From: CAWGET01 sp963821715 | GTDB taxonomy: Bacteria; Bacteroidota; Ignavibacteria; Ignavibacteriales; Melioribacteraceae | Reading direction: 5' to 3' | NCBI GenBank assembly: GCA_963821715.1 | Contig: CAWGET010000010.1 | Coordinates: 1 to 64,000 of the forward strand | Length of the DNA: 64,000 nt | In this document: positions 19,101 through 26,949 of the stretch, in pieces | How positions within the stretch are numbered: the first letter of the stretch is position 1 | How the letters are laid out: each line of letters opens with the position of its first letter | The notes under the pieces: generated by a model | Seen by the model: only the letters and a program-made list of their open reading frames with translations | The model's database searches: none | Told to the model about the DNA's origin: nothing | Translations under genes and position numbers: made by a program

Positions 19101-19143
19101 ATTCGATAACGGAATTTTTGATGTTAAGTATTTCGGATGTCAT
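16135..19143 (-). CDS. Large coiled-coil P-loop (AAA/STAND-like) protein of unknown function
   Basis: The 1002-residue cytosolic protein has no signal or membrane helix. Residues 1-640 are mainly charged helices with long coiled-coil stretches. An NTPase domain spans about 660-850: a P-loop region GEKGAGAST (about 695-703), a hydrophobic strand IIILENFEEV (about 764-773) in the Walker B position, and a sensor-like strand FWIVTCN (about 810). The C-terminal 130 residues look like a winged-helix module (KKLFTLMSLILHEGLTIEE ... GLADDGIVVVNRNVYKV). The usual Walker A lysine is replaced by Ala and a Lys sits at the third position, so ATP use is uncertain. It heads an operon with MscS, CorA and MscS, which points to a role in controlling or scaffolding those channels; that is inference. 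I know of no named family for the whole protein. Confidence 0.75.
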   Translation of the reverse strand: MTSEILNIKNSVIESLRANFIPALNKNLVAHTEFSSNIKDLVLDLKFKFEDNSEGARVSPMIVKIFTSDVIKAYQKKLPGGDKALFEEKFSSFIEGLKTATEDLPEKIIETQTDENFSTSEKTFYIKSLNNIKKAAFISYKPVFISQNFVKKIFKKETRDYNWTKKIFFKEFIEFHLFCLLKEKLVELEKETTEVIERNYLKHWEILNRLDDEIYKYFVGDEKVDRFYEEEFDEFKRELDERAERNRNEIEKIAEEQFSIIAETYKAAGTVEYPRRKYSTQRLQKCLNKLNKKYLGFQRTFYYYETAVLEKIILLEEISNTVYSSFDYLQNSEQKVEERLTKKIVEHFETIFQNLEESKIRLNETPENIVGLKRRIEKEKIFLEDKLNNQIILPFVDILPVDNLLDPLKDLSVQIEEKVNSVSEEVKVVRKEDINKDIKQNDINVIQLRDIIKSTALYHLTKNNSALIYGADIELKRQSAKIIEISQVTDYNLETAISLIEQEGEKSSEEIIDVAIEGISRAELKSEELKTRISEAANNLLIKIKENVYKFGGEIRELKNTEELLSLKIRVSKEKTSARIKKNLEDGTSAAKNFLPKALEFIKTGFKESGAFISGVRKRLGIGALPHEISVETTDFLAETEKIFSQMPIVYQRLFKQEALKDERFRINREDELATVARAYNNWQEGRFSSTVLIGEKGAGASTVLNFALPEFDKSIPVVRKAVNENIFTIERLSGLISEIFEDAGSENLDEAVEKVISSSSKKIIILENFEEVFLRTVTGFTALKKMFEIISVTHKNIFWIVTCNTYSWHYLDKVLNISDYFSFIIKLQDLSDEEIEKTIMKRHSVSGYNLHFLPAEEDKKSKSFKKLTEKEQQEFLSKKYFSLLNKNSNSNLALAQLLWLRSIKNLKEEELQITSLKDLDFSFIKNLDEKKLFTLMSLILHEGLTIEEHSLVFNQSEEVSRLHLYGLADDGIVVVNRNVYKVNFLLYGQVINLLRDKNIIH

Positions 19144-19182
19144 TTAATCCAAAAGAAAGTTTTAATAAGATACACTTTAAAT

Positions 19183-19213
19183 AAAAAAAAAGCGATACCT
19201 CGTCGGTATCGCT
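19183..19213 (-). terminator. Rho-independent terminator after the beta-barrel gene
   Basis: On the minus strand a 9-bp stem AGCGATACC / GGTATCGCT with a five-base loop is followed by TTTTTTTTT. It ends the single-gene unit at 19240-19812 and insulates the downstream channel operon. Confidence 0.92.
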
Positions 19214-19239
19214 CTGGAAAAGTAGAAGTAACTAAATCG

Positions 19240-19812
19240 TTAAATCTCGAATTTTACTCCTGCTCTGAAATTTAGATAATTTGCGTCTGCAACTAATTTA
19301 TACGCAACCGATAAATCAAGTAATGTAGACATGCTTAATGGCATTTCGTAGCCTGCGCCAATTCCCAGCCCGATTTTAGTTTCTGAGGTGGATGCTCCTC
19401 CGTCAAAATTAAAATCTCCAAAACCTGAACTGGATACTTCGCTGTCAAAACTAAATATATTAAATCCTACTTCAGTCATTCCATAAAAACCGGGGCTCAG
19501 ATAATATTTTACGCCAGCCATTATTGGTATAACAGAAGCACTATAAGATGCAGAATAGCCATCTTCTTCAATATCATCTCCACCAAAGCTAAGATAACCG
19601 GCTGTAACCATTCCAACTATGTTGGCCGCGAACGGCATTTCAAATCGTGCTGTTCCGCCGAAGCCGGTATTGTAAGCGTCACTCCAGTCGCCTTGCGGAA
19701 GAGCAACTTCTAATCCTACTCCGATACGGTTGTTATAATCGTTTCCATACTGCGCATTTGAAATTGACGCTGCAAGAAAAAATAAGAATAAAAACAGAAA
19801 TGCTTTTTTCAT
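19240..19812 (-). CDS. Outer-membrane beta-barrel protein
   Basis: The 190-residue product begins MKKAFLFLFLFFLAASISNAQ, a textbook signal peptide, and this ATG (19812) has AGAGGT eight bases upstream. An earlier in-frame ATG at 19905 would add 31 residues ahead of the signal and is rejected. The mature part has alternating Gly/aromatic strands (RIGVGLEVALPQGDWSDAYNTG, then YYLSPGFYGMTEVGFNIF, then GYEMPLSMSTLLDLSVAYKL) and ends FRAGVKFEI. This is the small eight-stranded OMP_b-brl type. Its function is unknown, either structural or adhesion-like. It is monocistronic with a strong terminator. Confidence 0.82.
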   Translation of the reverse strand: MKKAFLFLFLFFLAASISNAQYGNDYNNRIGVGLEVALPQGDWSDAYNTGFGGTARFEMPFAANIVGMVTAGYLSFGGDDIEEDGYSASYSASVIPIMAGVKYYLSPGFYGMTEVGFNIFSFDSEVSSSGFGDFNFDGGASTSETKIGLGIGAGYEMPLSMSTLLDLSVAYKLVADANYLNFRAGVKFEI

Positions 19813-19984
19813 AGCTAACCTCTTTTTTGTTATTGAATATAAACGGTTTAATTCTTTTTCGCCCTTGTATCTTTTTAACATAAGAATTAAAATTTTAAAT
19901 ATCAATCAGATCCATGATTCACATAATAGATGGATTAACAAAATTTTTCATCTCCGATTATCATAAATCCATTATTCTAATCTT

Positions 19985-20974
19985 TTAATTGTACTCCAAT
20001 TCGCTATTCTCAAAAATATTTTTCACAAATTCGAATTCTTCTTTTGTTAAAGGGTTATCTGCAGCGGTTAGATTTATCTTTACCTGCTTCAAATTTCGAA
20101 ATCCCGGAATTACCGCTCCGACAACTTCATAATGAAGCAGATACTGCAATGCTATTCTCGATAATCCTTCAACATCGGAACCGAATTTTTCTTTTATTTT
20201 TTCCATCTTCGGATCAAGAATTTCCAGATTTTCTTTTGAAAATCTTTGTGCATTAGCGCGGTGATCTCCTTTTTCAAACTGCGGCGGGTTTTTTGCCGAA
20301 TATTTATCCAGCAAAAGTCCCTGCGCCAAAGGCCCAAAAGCTACAAACGACATCTCTCTTTCTTCCAGCATCTTTCTAACTGGTGTTCCGTCCGCTACAA
20401 AATGATCGTCAATAGCGTTTGCGAAACTTTGAAGAACATCAGGTTTAACAACCGGAATAACTTTTTCAAAATCTTCATTTGTATAAGCCGATTGACCGAC
20501 CGCGCGTATCTTTCCTTCGCTTTTTAACCGATTCATCATATCAACCGCATCTTCCAAAAGAGAATTGCCTTCTCCAAAATAAGGATGATGGAAATAATAC
20601 AAGTCGATATATTCTCTATTCAAATTTCTTAATGACTGTTCGCACTGACTGCGGATATGTGCAGGTTCATAAGCATGCGAAGCAGTTCCCTGAAACCAGC
20701 CTACTTTTGTGGCTATTACAACTTCGTTTGTTTTATCTCCTAAAACCCTGGCAAGCATTCTTTCTGCTTTACCGTTACCATAAACATCGGCGTTATCAAA
20801 ATGATTTACCCCTTTATCAATCGCGTAATCCACAGCTTCTTTAATTTCGCGCTCATCCACATCTTTCCAGCCAATTGGGTTTCCTTCATTCCAGTTCGGT
20901 CCGCCCATAGTCCAGCATCCCAAACTAATTTCCGAAACTTCAAGATCGGTTTTTCCAAGTTTTCTGTATTTCAT
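19985..20974 (-). CDS. Aldo/keto reductase
   Basis: The 329-residue NAD(P)H-dependent oxidoreductase has a TIM-barrel fold. The catalytic tetrad is visible: Asp in HFDNADVYG (with the Tyr of VYG), Lys in VVIATKVGW, and His in LYYFHHPYF. The N-terminus MKYRKLGKTDLEVSEISLGCWTMGG (split here: MKYRKLGKTDLEV and SEISLGCWTMGG) is typical of the bacterial Gcy/YajO-like AKR branch. It reduces aldehydes or ketones in the cytosol; the natural substrate is unknown. It is a single gene, divergent from the response regulator at 21146. Confidence 0.9.
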   Translation of the reverse strand: MKYRKLGKTDLEVSEISLGCWTMGGPNWNEGNPIGWKDVDEREIKEAVDYAIDKGVNHFDNADVYGNGKAERMLARVLGDKTNEVVIATKVGWFQGTASHAYEPAHIRSQCEQSLRNLNREYIDLYYFHHPYFGEGNSLLEDAVDMMNRLKSEGKIRAVGQSAYTNEDFEKVIPVVKPDVLQSFANAIDDHFVADGTPVRKMLEEREMSFVAFGPLAQGLLLDKYSAKNPPQFEKGDHRANAQRFSKENLEILDPKMEKIKEKFGSDVEGLSRIALQYLLHYEVVGAVIPGFRNLKQVKINLTAADNPLTKEEFEFVKNIFENSELEYN

Positions 20975-21083
20975 AAGAATCCTCCGTAGATCAATTATTG
21001 GATTTAAACTTTAGAGTAAAAAAATATATATCTTAATCGATAGAAATATTGTGATAAGAAAAATGTCTCGAAATAAAATATTT

Positions 21084-21111
21084 TTGAGACTTTATTTTTT
21101 AATATTATATT
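21084..21111 (+). promoter_or_regulatory. Candidate promoter for the response regulator
   Basis: TTGAGA (21084-21089) and TATATT (21106-21111) are 16 bases apart in an AT-rich tract, 34 bases before the ATG. This is a fair sigma-70-like match and is not proven. Confidence 0.35.
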
Positions 21112-21145
21112 CCGATAATAGATAAGAAATAATACCGGGTGAATA

Positions 21146-21553
21146 ATGAACGATGTGCTAAATAACAAACCTCGATTATTGGTTGTTGAAGACGATTACG
21201 AAAATCAAAAATTTTTGCAGATTTTTTTGAAGCGAAAATTCAATATAGAAATCTGCGATTCCTCCGAAACTTTTTACGAAAAATTAGATCAAAAAGATTT
21301 TGATATTATATTGATGGATATCTCGCTGCGCGGTAAAAAAGATGGCTTACAGCTTACGAGAGAAATTCGTCAGATGCCGGAATATGCGGATCTTCCGGTT
21401 GTCGGATTATCAGCTCATGCTTTTCAGCGTGATAAAGATAACGCTTACAGCGCCGGAGTGGATGTGTTCCTTACAAAACCTGTTCAGAATGACGTTTTGA
21501 TGGAAACTCTTATTTCTACTCTGGAACAAAAATCAGGAATTAAAATTCAGTAA
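21146..21553 (+). CDS. Receiver-only response regulator
   Basis: The 135-residue protein is a single CheY-like receiver domain. Acidic pocket residues are in VVEDDYEN (Asp16, Asp17). The phosphoacceptor is Asp58 in ILMDISLRG, the switch Ser is in VVGLSAHAF (Ser89), and Lys111 in FLTKPV completes the site. There is no output domain, so it probably acts by binding a partner, like CheY or Spo0F. No histidine kinase is adjacent; the multi-PAS kinase at 42974 is 21 kb away. It is followed by a 9-bp-arm palindrome that may act as its terminator or belong to the dispersed repeat family. Confidence 0.9.
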   Translation: MNDVLNNKPRLLVVEDDYENQKFLQIFLKRKFNIEICDSSETFYEKLDQKDFDIILMDISLRGKKDGLQLTREIRQMPEYADLPVVGLSAHAFQRDKDNAYSAGVDVFLTKPVQNDVLMETLISTLEQKSGIKIQ

Positions 21554-21560
21554 AATTTTT

Positions 21561-21586
21561 AGAGACGCCGGTTGAATGGCGTCTCT
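21561..21586. repeat. Intergenic palindrome, AGAGACGCC type
   Basis: The arms AGAGACGCC / GGCGTCTCT surround an eight-base loop, just after the response regulator stop. It shares the AGAGACG/CGTCTCT frame with the palindromes at 23820, 53954 and 60107. It could also act as a terminator, but no T run follows. Confidence 0.7.
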
Positions 21587-21677
21587 ACTATACAAAATCT
21601 TCGTTTAATTTTCTAAAGCCTTACAAACCGACTTACTTCCACAGGTTCAGGAAGACCTAACGCCTCTTAAAAACGAA

Positions 21678-22109
21678 TTACAAACTTACTTCCGGCGAAA
21701 GAATAATTTTTGTTTTCACCGAATTCGAAATCAGACAATGCTGCTCGGCTTTTTCCAATAATCTTTCTGCGCGCTCAATATCTTTTTCCTGTGTTACAAC
21801 AATCTTCGGTTTCAATTCAATTTCGGTAAACATAACCGTACCGTCTACTTTATCCAACTTTCCGTTTGAACCGGAATCGTAAGATTTAATTTCCAATTTG
21901 GAATTATCCGCTATGGACAAAAATGTAGTCATTAAACAAATATTAACCGAAGCCACGAAAAGATGCTCCGGAGTCCAGACATTCGGAACGCCCTTCGGAA
22001 ATTCCGGCGGCGTCGCAACGTCAAAACTTTCCAAACCTTCCGCGGATAATTCTCCTAATCTTCCTTCTTTCCATTTAACGTTTGCGCTGTAATAATAAGG
22101 TCCTGCCAT
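21678..22109 (-). CDS. OsmC/Ohr-family peroxidase-like protein
   Basis: The 143-residue protein has the OsmC fold and two conserved cysteines: one in FVASVNICLMTTFLSIA (helix) and one in LEKAEQHCLISNSVKTKI. These are the redox pair that reduces organic hydroperoxides in this family. The N-terminus YYYSANVKWKEGRLGEL matches the OsmC/YhfA-like branch rather than Ohr. It is cytosolic. It lies downstream of the ECF sigma/anti-sigma pair on the same strand (29-base gap to the anti-sigma), so it may belong to that stress operon. Confidence 0.88.
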   Translation of the reverse strand: MAGPYYYSANVKWKEGRLGELSAEGLESFDVATPPEFPKGVPNVWTPEHLFVASVNICLMTTFLSIADNSKLEIKSYDSGSNGKLDKVDGTVMFTEIELKPKIVVTQEKDIERAERLLEKAEQHCLISNSVKTKIILSPEVSL

Positions 22110-22138
22110 AACTTTCCTCTTCTTTTGAACAAATCAAT

Positions 22139-22372
22139 TTATGTTTTTAATCCAAGAAAATTGATCAGCCGGTTGTGGGCGTCGTCGGAAACCCGCACAT
22201 TATATTTCCTGTAAAAAGAGATTGTGCTTTCAATCGATTTGAAATAGCTCTTGCAATTATCGCAATCGTCGAGATGTTCTTTTATCTCAACACATTTCGG
22301 AGAATCGAGGTCTTCGCCAAGATTATCGCAAATGTGAATCATCACTTGTTTACATTCCACTTTTTTGCTCAT
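22139..22372 (-). CDS. Soluble zinc-type anti-sigma factor
   Basis: The 77-residue protein (from the ATG at 22372; an ATG at 22387 would add five residues) carries the zinc anti-sigma signature HLDDCDNC, that is H-x3-C-x2-C, preceded by a conserved upstream Cys region. There is no membrane segment, so it is a cytosolic type like RsrA/ChrR-N. It overlaps the end of the ECF sigma gene by 23 bases, implying coupled translation and a cognate pair. The Cys/His zinc site suggests redox sensing of oxidants, in keeping with the neighbouring OsmC and AlkA genes; that last point is inference. Confidence 0.85.
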   Translation of the reverse strand: MSKKVECKQVMIHICDNLGEDLDSPKCVEIKEHLDDCDNCKSYFKSIESTISFYRKYNVRVSDDAHNRLINFLGLKT

Positions 22373-22928
22373 ATTTAAATGTCTCATTTAGTTCATTTCT
22401 TAAAAAAGCTCTTGCCCGGTGAAGCCTGGACTTAACCGCGGGAACCGAAAGATTAACAATCTCGCCTGTTTCCGCCGTCGATAAACCTTCAACATCTCTC
22501 AGCAAAAATACTACTCTATAATCGTGCGGAAGTTTCTGAATCGCCTCATCTAAAACATTTTTTAATTCGTTGTTTTCAGTTACTTTATCCGGCATCACAT
22601 TCCAGTCAGCGACATTTTTTTCGTCAATCAAACTATCGTCGTCATCTAAAGATGTATAACCGTATTTTTTATTGGATCGAGCGAGCATTAAGCAATGATT
22701 TGACACAACTGTATAAAGCCAGGTAGAGAGTTTTGATTTACCGCTGAACTGTTCGATCGATTTTACCATACTCAGAAAAGTTTCCTGCATAGTATGTTCG
22801 GCGCGTTCCTGGTTGCGGCAAATTTTGAAAGCAAAATTATACACCGTTTGTTCGTAGCGTTTAACCAACTCGCTTAACGCCGCTTTATCACCGCTCTGCG
22901 CTTTCGCTATTAATTTTTCTTCTTCCAT
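22350..22928 (-). CDS. ECF (RpoE-type) RNA polymerase sigma factor
   Basis: The 192-residue protein has sigma region 2 at about 10-80 (LSELVKRYEQTVYNFAFKI, then QETFLSMVKSI and KLSTWLYTVVSNHCL) and region 4 at about 130-180 (LPHDYRVVFLLRDVEGLST, then LSVPAVKSRLHRARAFLRN). It lacks regions 1 and 3, so it is an ECF factor. It probably directs a stress regulon and is held inactive by the overlapping zinc anti-sigma. AlkA lies 33 bases upstream on the same strand, so the order alkA-sigma-antisigma-osmC may be one transcript. Confidence 0.93.
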   Translation of the reverse strand: MEEEKLIAKAQSGDKAALSELVKRYEQTVYNFAFKICRNQERAEHTMQETFLSMVKSIEQFSGKSKLSTWLYTVVSNHCLMLARSNKKYGYTSLDDDDSLIDEKNVADWNVMPDKVTENNELKNVLDEAIQKLPHDYRVVFLLRDVEGLSTAETGEIVNLSVPAVKSRLHRARAFLRNELNETFKYEQKSGM

Positions 22929-22961
22929 TAGTTTGATGACATATTTTTAGAAAAGATTCAA

Positions 22962-23585
22962 TTAGTTATTATTTAACGACCGCCACAAATACCAAGCGGC
23001 AACGCTGTTGTAAGGACTCCAATTATTTTTTCGTGAAACCTCCGTCACTCCGGCTTCATCAGGCATTCCGGGAAGATCGTAATTTATCATCACCGCTTTC
23101 TTTATTCCGAGATCGCCGACAGGCAAAACATCGCGCCGCGCCAGAGTAAAAATTAAAAACATATGCGCCGACCAGACGCCGATTCCCTTTACCTTAACAA
23201 GTTCTTCAATTATTTCTTCGGTCGGTTTTTTGTCTATATCTTTTAAAGATAGTTCTTTTTTCAGATACTTGTAGGAAAGATCTTTTACATATTTCACTTT
23301 CGCGTTGGAAAGTCCGAGTCCGCGCAAAGTTTCATCGGGAGTTTCCAAAATCTTTTTTGCCGTCGGTCTTTTTTTGAAGAAAGTATTGAATCTTCCGTAA
23401 ATAGAATCCGCCGCTTTAACCGATAACTGCTGACCTGTAATAGCGCGGAGCAGCGACACGAAATAATCGTTGTGCGATGTCAACTCGCACAGATCGTGTT
23501 CTTTTATTAATCCGGCTAAAATTTTATCGTTTCGGGAAAGATGTTTTACGGCTTTTCGTATCTCGGCTTCGGTCATAATTATCAT
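22962..23585 (-). CDS. DNA-3-methyladenine glycosylase II (AlkA-like)
   Basis: The 207-residue protein of the HhH-GPD superfamily excises alkylated bases to start base-excision repair. The helix-hairpin-helix is KVKGIGVWSAHMFLIFTL (about 131-148) and the catalytic Asp is Asp158 in LPVGDLG. It is shorter than E. coli AlkA because it lacks the N-terminal beta domain, like the minimal AlkA types. Two start codons (residues 1 and 4, MIIMTEAE) are possible. It precedes the ECF sigma factor and may be part of its regulon. Confidence 0.9.
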   Translation of the reverse strand: MIIMTEAEIRKAVKHLSRNDKILAGLIKEHDLCELTSHNDYFVSLLRAITGQQLSVKAADSIYGRFNTFFKKRPTAKKILETPDETLRGLGLSNAKVKYVKDLSYKYLKKELSLKDIDKKPTEEIIEELVKVKGIGVWSAHMFLIFTLARRDVLPVGDLGIKKAVMINYDLPGMPDEAGVTEVSRKNNWSPYNSVAAWYLWRSLNNN

Positions 23586-23727
23586 CCATATAAACTTTAA
23601 AAATAATAAATTAATGATTAAGAAATAAACAGAAATTAATCCAAATGGAAATTATGATGAAGCGCTGAGTTTAGCAATTGATATGCGAAACCAATTTGCG
23701 TAATAAGCATGCAGTCAGGAAACGTAG

Positions 23728-23747
23728 CGCAGACTTTCCAGTCTGCG
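23728..23747. repeat. Intergenic palindrome, GTAGCGCAGACT type
   Basis: The arms CGCAGACT / AGTCTGCG close on a TTCC loop, within GTAGCGCAGACTTTCCAGTC. The same TTCCAGTCTGYG core occurs at 28672-28683, so this is a dispersed repeat. Confidence 0.65.
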
Positions 23748-23819
23748 GCTTTTAAAGTTAAAGTGAATTAAATTTGCAATTTTGATCTTAAAAAAGCTCG
23801 AGAACCGCATCTTAATTGC

Positions 23820-23843
23820 AGAGACGGGATATATCCCGTCTCT
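23820..23843. repeat. Intergenic palindrome, AGAGACGGGA type
   Basis: The perfect 10-bp arms AGAGACGGGA / TCCCGTCTCT flank a TATA loop, 29 bases beyond the end of the T9SS cargo gene. It is almost identical to the element at 60107-60137, 36 kb away. Confidence 0.8.
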
Positions 23844-23871
23844 ACGAACTGATGTTAGTTTTATTTTGAAA

Positions 23872-26800
23872 CTATTTTAAAAGAATCATCTTTTTACTTT
23901 GATGAAAATCACTTGCATTAATAGAATAAATATAAACTCCGCTCGGAAGATTAGAAGCGTTAAAGTTTACTTTATGAATTCCTCTTTCCTTAAATTCATT
24001 CACAAGAGTTTTTACCTCCTGCCCCAAACTGTTATAGATTTTAAGAACCACTTCTCCTTTTAGAGGCAAAGAATAAGTGATGGTTGTTGAAGGATTGAAT
24101 GGGTTTGGATGGTTTTGCAAAAGCGAATATTCATTTACCGGGTTAAGCTTTATTTCAATTTCAGAAGATGAGTTTAATTTTGGCTTCATCAAAATTCGTT
24201 TGTCCGATTCGATTGAGGCAAGCGTAAATTCAGATTCCATATTTGTTTCAGCAGCCATTGTTATTCTAACCATTTTGTTCTTAGTTCCCTTTGATGTTAT
24301 TCTATAGGAACTATTTTCTTTCAAGAAATCGGTATCCTTATTAAAAATAATTTCAGCTATTCTGCTTATAACTTCATTGTTTTTTGCGTCTATAAGATTA
24401 ACAATGAATTTTACAAAATTATTGCCGTTAAGTTGTTTTTTTGCTTTTTCTAAATTTGTAGTTCCGGACGATAGATTCAGCGTTAAATCTAAATCTTCTT
24501 TTATACTAAATTCTTCTGTTCGTAAAAATGAATTTAATTCTGCTGCGTCTTTTGTGTTAAAGGTATCTACCGGTTGAACAAATTCAACTAATTCATCATT
24601 TATGGCGGCATCGCTTAAAGTGCAGTAATATTCCACTTCTCCGCTTCTTACTATTCCCTGACGACCAACATAATTTGTTAATCTTGATTTTACAAGCGAG
24701 CCAAGGCTGCCGCTCATTTTAAATTCATAAGGAGAATTAGATTTTTGATAAGACATTGCATACATCTGATTTAAATTACCGCCGCTGCATAACTGCACCG
24801 AGGTTCCGTTTGAGTTAAGAGTTCTCGTATAGCCTATATTCGATAATCTAAATTTATTTGACCATGCGCCGTATGCATATTCTTCTACCCAGACAAATCC
24901 AATATTTGATAAATCATCGTAAGTATTCGCATTTACCGTAGTTACATAGGCTCCATACTTACTAAAATATCCGCTCCATGAGCCTGACGAATATCTTGTT
25001 CTTGCCACAACGCGTTTATCAGTATTATCTCCGCTCCACGGATAACTAACCCAATAAACGTTAACATTATTATTGTTTTGAATTACAATTGAAGGATTTG
25101 TATTGCGGGCATAACCGCTGCCGGATGATGGTTTTGCGTAACCCGAAAAATATGTATATCCGCTCATTAAACTCCGTATATGGTAATATCTAAGTTCAGT
25201 GTTATATGAATCAATTTTTTGCTGCCAAACAAGATGAAAATCAGTAGTAGGCGTTATATTGGGATTCGTTGTAATTGAAGGATTTTCAGAATTTGCATTT
25301 GTATTACTAATTAGCGAGGCATTGTTAACAAAACTGAAAGAGCCTAAATAATTTTCTTTAAGAGTTCTGTAATATAATCCGGGAGAAGTTGAACTGTTTT
25401 TCTGCCAGACAATAACATAAGTTTTATCGTAAGCGGTAGAAAGCGCTCTAATAATACCGTCTTCATTTAAATAACTTACGGCAACTACCGGATTTGCATC
25501 GATTAAACCGCTTGTATTTACAATATCCGTCTCATAAGAAATAAAATTGCCGTAAGATATATTTTCAGAATGAGCTATCATAAATTTTATTTTGGAACCG
25601 TCTTGAAAAACGACAGCAATTTTATCCGTGCCGGGTATTAAACTTAAAGAAGGATTTTTAGCCGTTGTACTGCTGTTCAACGGTTGTTTATTATTTAACA
25701 AATCCCACGTTTGTCCGTTATCCGAACTGCTTTCCAGCCAGATTTTACCCATACTTGAATATACCTGGCATAATTTGTTATATGTGCGAATAAATTTACG
25801 CTGGCTTCCGCTTGCGTAAGCGTTATAATTATTAGAAATTAAACTCCCTTTAAGATTTGCCGTTACTTCCGCTCCGTCCGAGTTAAATACAACGCCGGTT
25901 TCTAAAGAATTTGCATCTTGAAGCGCGGCTCCGGCAACATCCCAGTTTAATAAATATACCGGATGAGACCTGCCGGATACGTTTATTGTTGAGGGTATTT
26001 TTATGGAATAAAACGGCTTGCCTGAAACAACCGGTTGATTCAATAAAACGCCTTTATATTCTGAAAAACCGGAATTTGAAAAATCAATTGAATCAAAATA
26101 TTTATATGGCGCTGACATTCCCTGATTTTGATAGCCGAGATTTTCATCCATAGATTTATCTTGAAGCCATGGATCTTTAAACCCAATCATTTCCGTTGAA
26201 TTATATTCGGCGAAATTTTTTTGTATTACTACATTTTTTGTTCTTGACGTAAAATTGGCTTCAAGTTCAGTAGTTAGTTCCTCGGGCGAAAAATTAATAA
26301 AATTCATAATTTCATCGGTTTCATTCCAATGATTAAATTTTGTATTATCTTCAGATATTTCAACAGGTTCAACTTTAACAGGAGTATCATATTCCCAGGT
26401 CATATTAAAGAATCCGAGTTGCGGCGGTATCCAAAGAGGGTTAGTAAATAATTTAACGTGCTCTTCTATTTCTAATTCTCCTAATTGCCTATTGTTGCTC
26501 AATGCAGAAAGAACAACTTTGGAAACCGTACCATTCTTGCCTACATGTAAGGTATCGGAAGTTACATTGAAACCTGAGCCGGAAACTTCAACATATACGT
26601 CATAAAACATACCGGCGTCGCCGTCATTAAAATGGTAATGGCTATTTTGCCCTTCGTGTATAAACTGACCGGTATCATTTTGATACCATTTATAAGTATA
26701 GGCGCTACTTGGAGCTAATAAAATTCCATCTAAATATAAATCAGCATAATAGTCGCATCTCCACTCGGGCGATGTAAGATGATCATCTTTATTCTGATAC

Positions 26801-26901
26801 CAGTATAGATTTTCCACTCTAATTATTACAGAATAATCACCCTGCGCTGGAATAATACTTATTGAGATTAAAAAAATTATGATGAAAAGTATCTTTTTCA
26901 T
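23872..26901 (-). CDS. Secreted T9SS cargo with Asp-box (BNR) region, 1009 residues
   Basis: It has a signal peptide (MKKILFIIIFLISISIIPAQ), an N-terminal Ig-like region (about 25-135), and a middle beta-rich region (about 370-740) with an Asp-box element SSDNGQTWDLL and repeated strand patterns like a sialidase-type propeller. The C-terminal T9SS type A sorting domain covers about 930-1009 (HPNPFNPSTTITYSL, VLKIYNSLGQEVKTLV, SGVYIYSINA, SKKMILLK). It would cross the inner membrane by Sec, the outer membrane by T9SS, and end at the surface or outside. No catalytic set can be named. A 48-base gap separates it from the lipoprotein gene upstream, so the two are probably cotranscribed. Confidence 0.82.
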   Translation of the reverse strand: MKKILFIIIFLISISIIPAQGDYSVIIRVENLYWYQNKDDHLTSPEWRCDYYADLYLDGILLAPSSAYTYKWYQNDTGQFIHEGQNSHYHFNDGDAGMFYDVYVEVSGSGFNVTSDTLHVGKNGTVSKVVLSALSNNRQLGELEIEEHVKLFTNPLWIPPQLGFFNMTWEYDTPVKVEPVEISEDNTKFNHWNETDEIMNFINFSPEELTTELEANFTSRTKNVVIQKNFAEYNSTEMIGFKDPWLQDKSMDENLGYQNQGMSAPYKYFDSIDFSNSGFSEYKGVLLNQPVVSGKPFYSIKIPSTINVSGRSHPVYLLNWDVAGAALQDANSLETGVVFNSDGAEVTANLKGSLISNNYNAYASGSQRKFIRTYNKLCQVYSSMGKIWLESSSDNGQTWDLLNNKQPLNSSTTAKNPSLSLIPGTDKIAVVFQDGSKIKFMIAHSENISYGNFISYETDIVNTSGLIDANPVVAVSYLNEDGIIRALSTAYDKTYVIVWQKNSSTSPGLYYRTLKENYLGSFSFVNNASLISNTNANSENPSITTNPNITPTTDFHLVWQQKIDSYNTELRYYHIRSLMSGYTYFSGYAKPSSGSGYARNTNPSIVIQNNNNVNVYWVSYPWSGDNTDKRVVARTRYSSGSWSGYFSKYGAYVTTVNANTYDDLSNIGFVWVEEYAYGAWSNKFRLSNIGYTRTLNSNGTSVQLCSGGNLNQMYAMSYQKSNSPYEFKMSGSLGSLVKSRLTNYVGRQGIVRSGEVEYYCTLSDAAINDELVEFVQPVDTFNTKDAAELNSFLRTEEFSIKEDLDLTLNLSSGTTNLEKAKKQLNGNNFVKFIVNLIDAKNNEVISRIAEIIFNKDTDFLKENSSYRITSKGTKNKMVRITMAAETNMESEFTLASIESDKRILMKPKLNSSSEIEIKLNPVNEYSLLQNHPNPFNPSTTITYSLPLKGEVVLKIYNSLGQEVKTLVNEFKERGIHKVNFNASNLPSGVYIYSINASDFHQSKKMILLK

Positions 26902-26949
26902 ACCGCTTCTCCATTTTAAATTTTTGAATTTGTTTAATCGCGGCTTTTA

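Noticed and set aside
19813..19905. 31-codon extension of the beta-barrel gene
   Set aside because: It would bury the signal peptide; the ATG at 19812 has a good ribosome site and opens directly into it.
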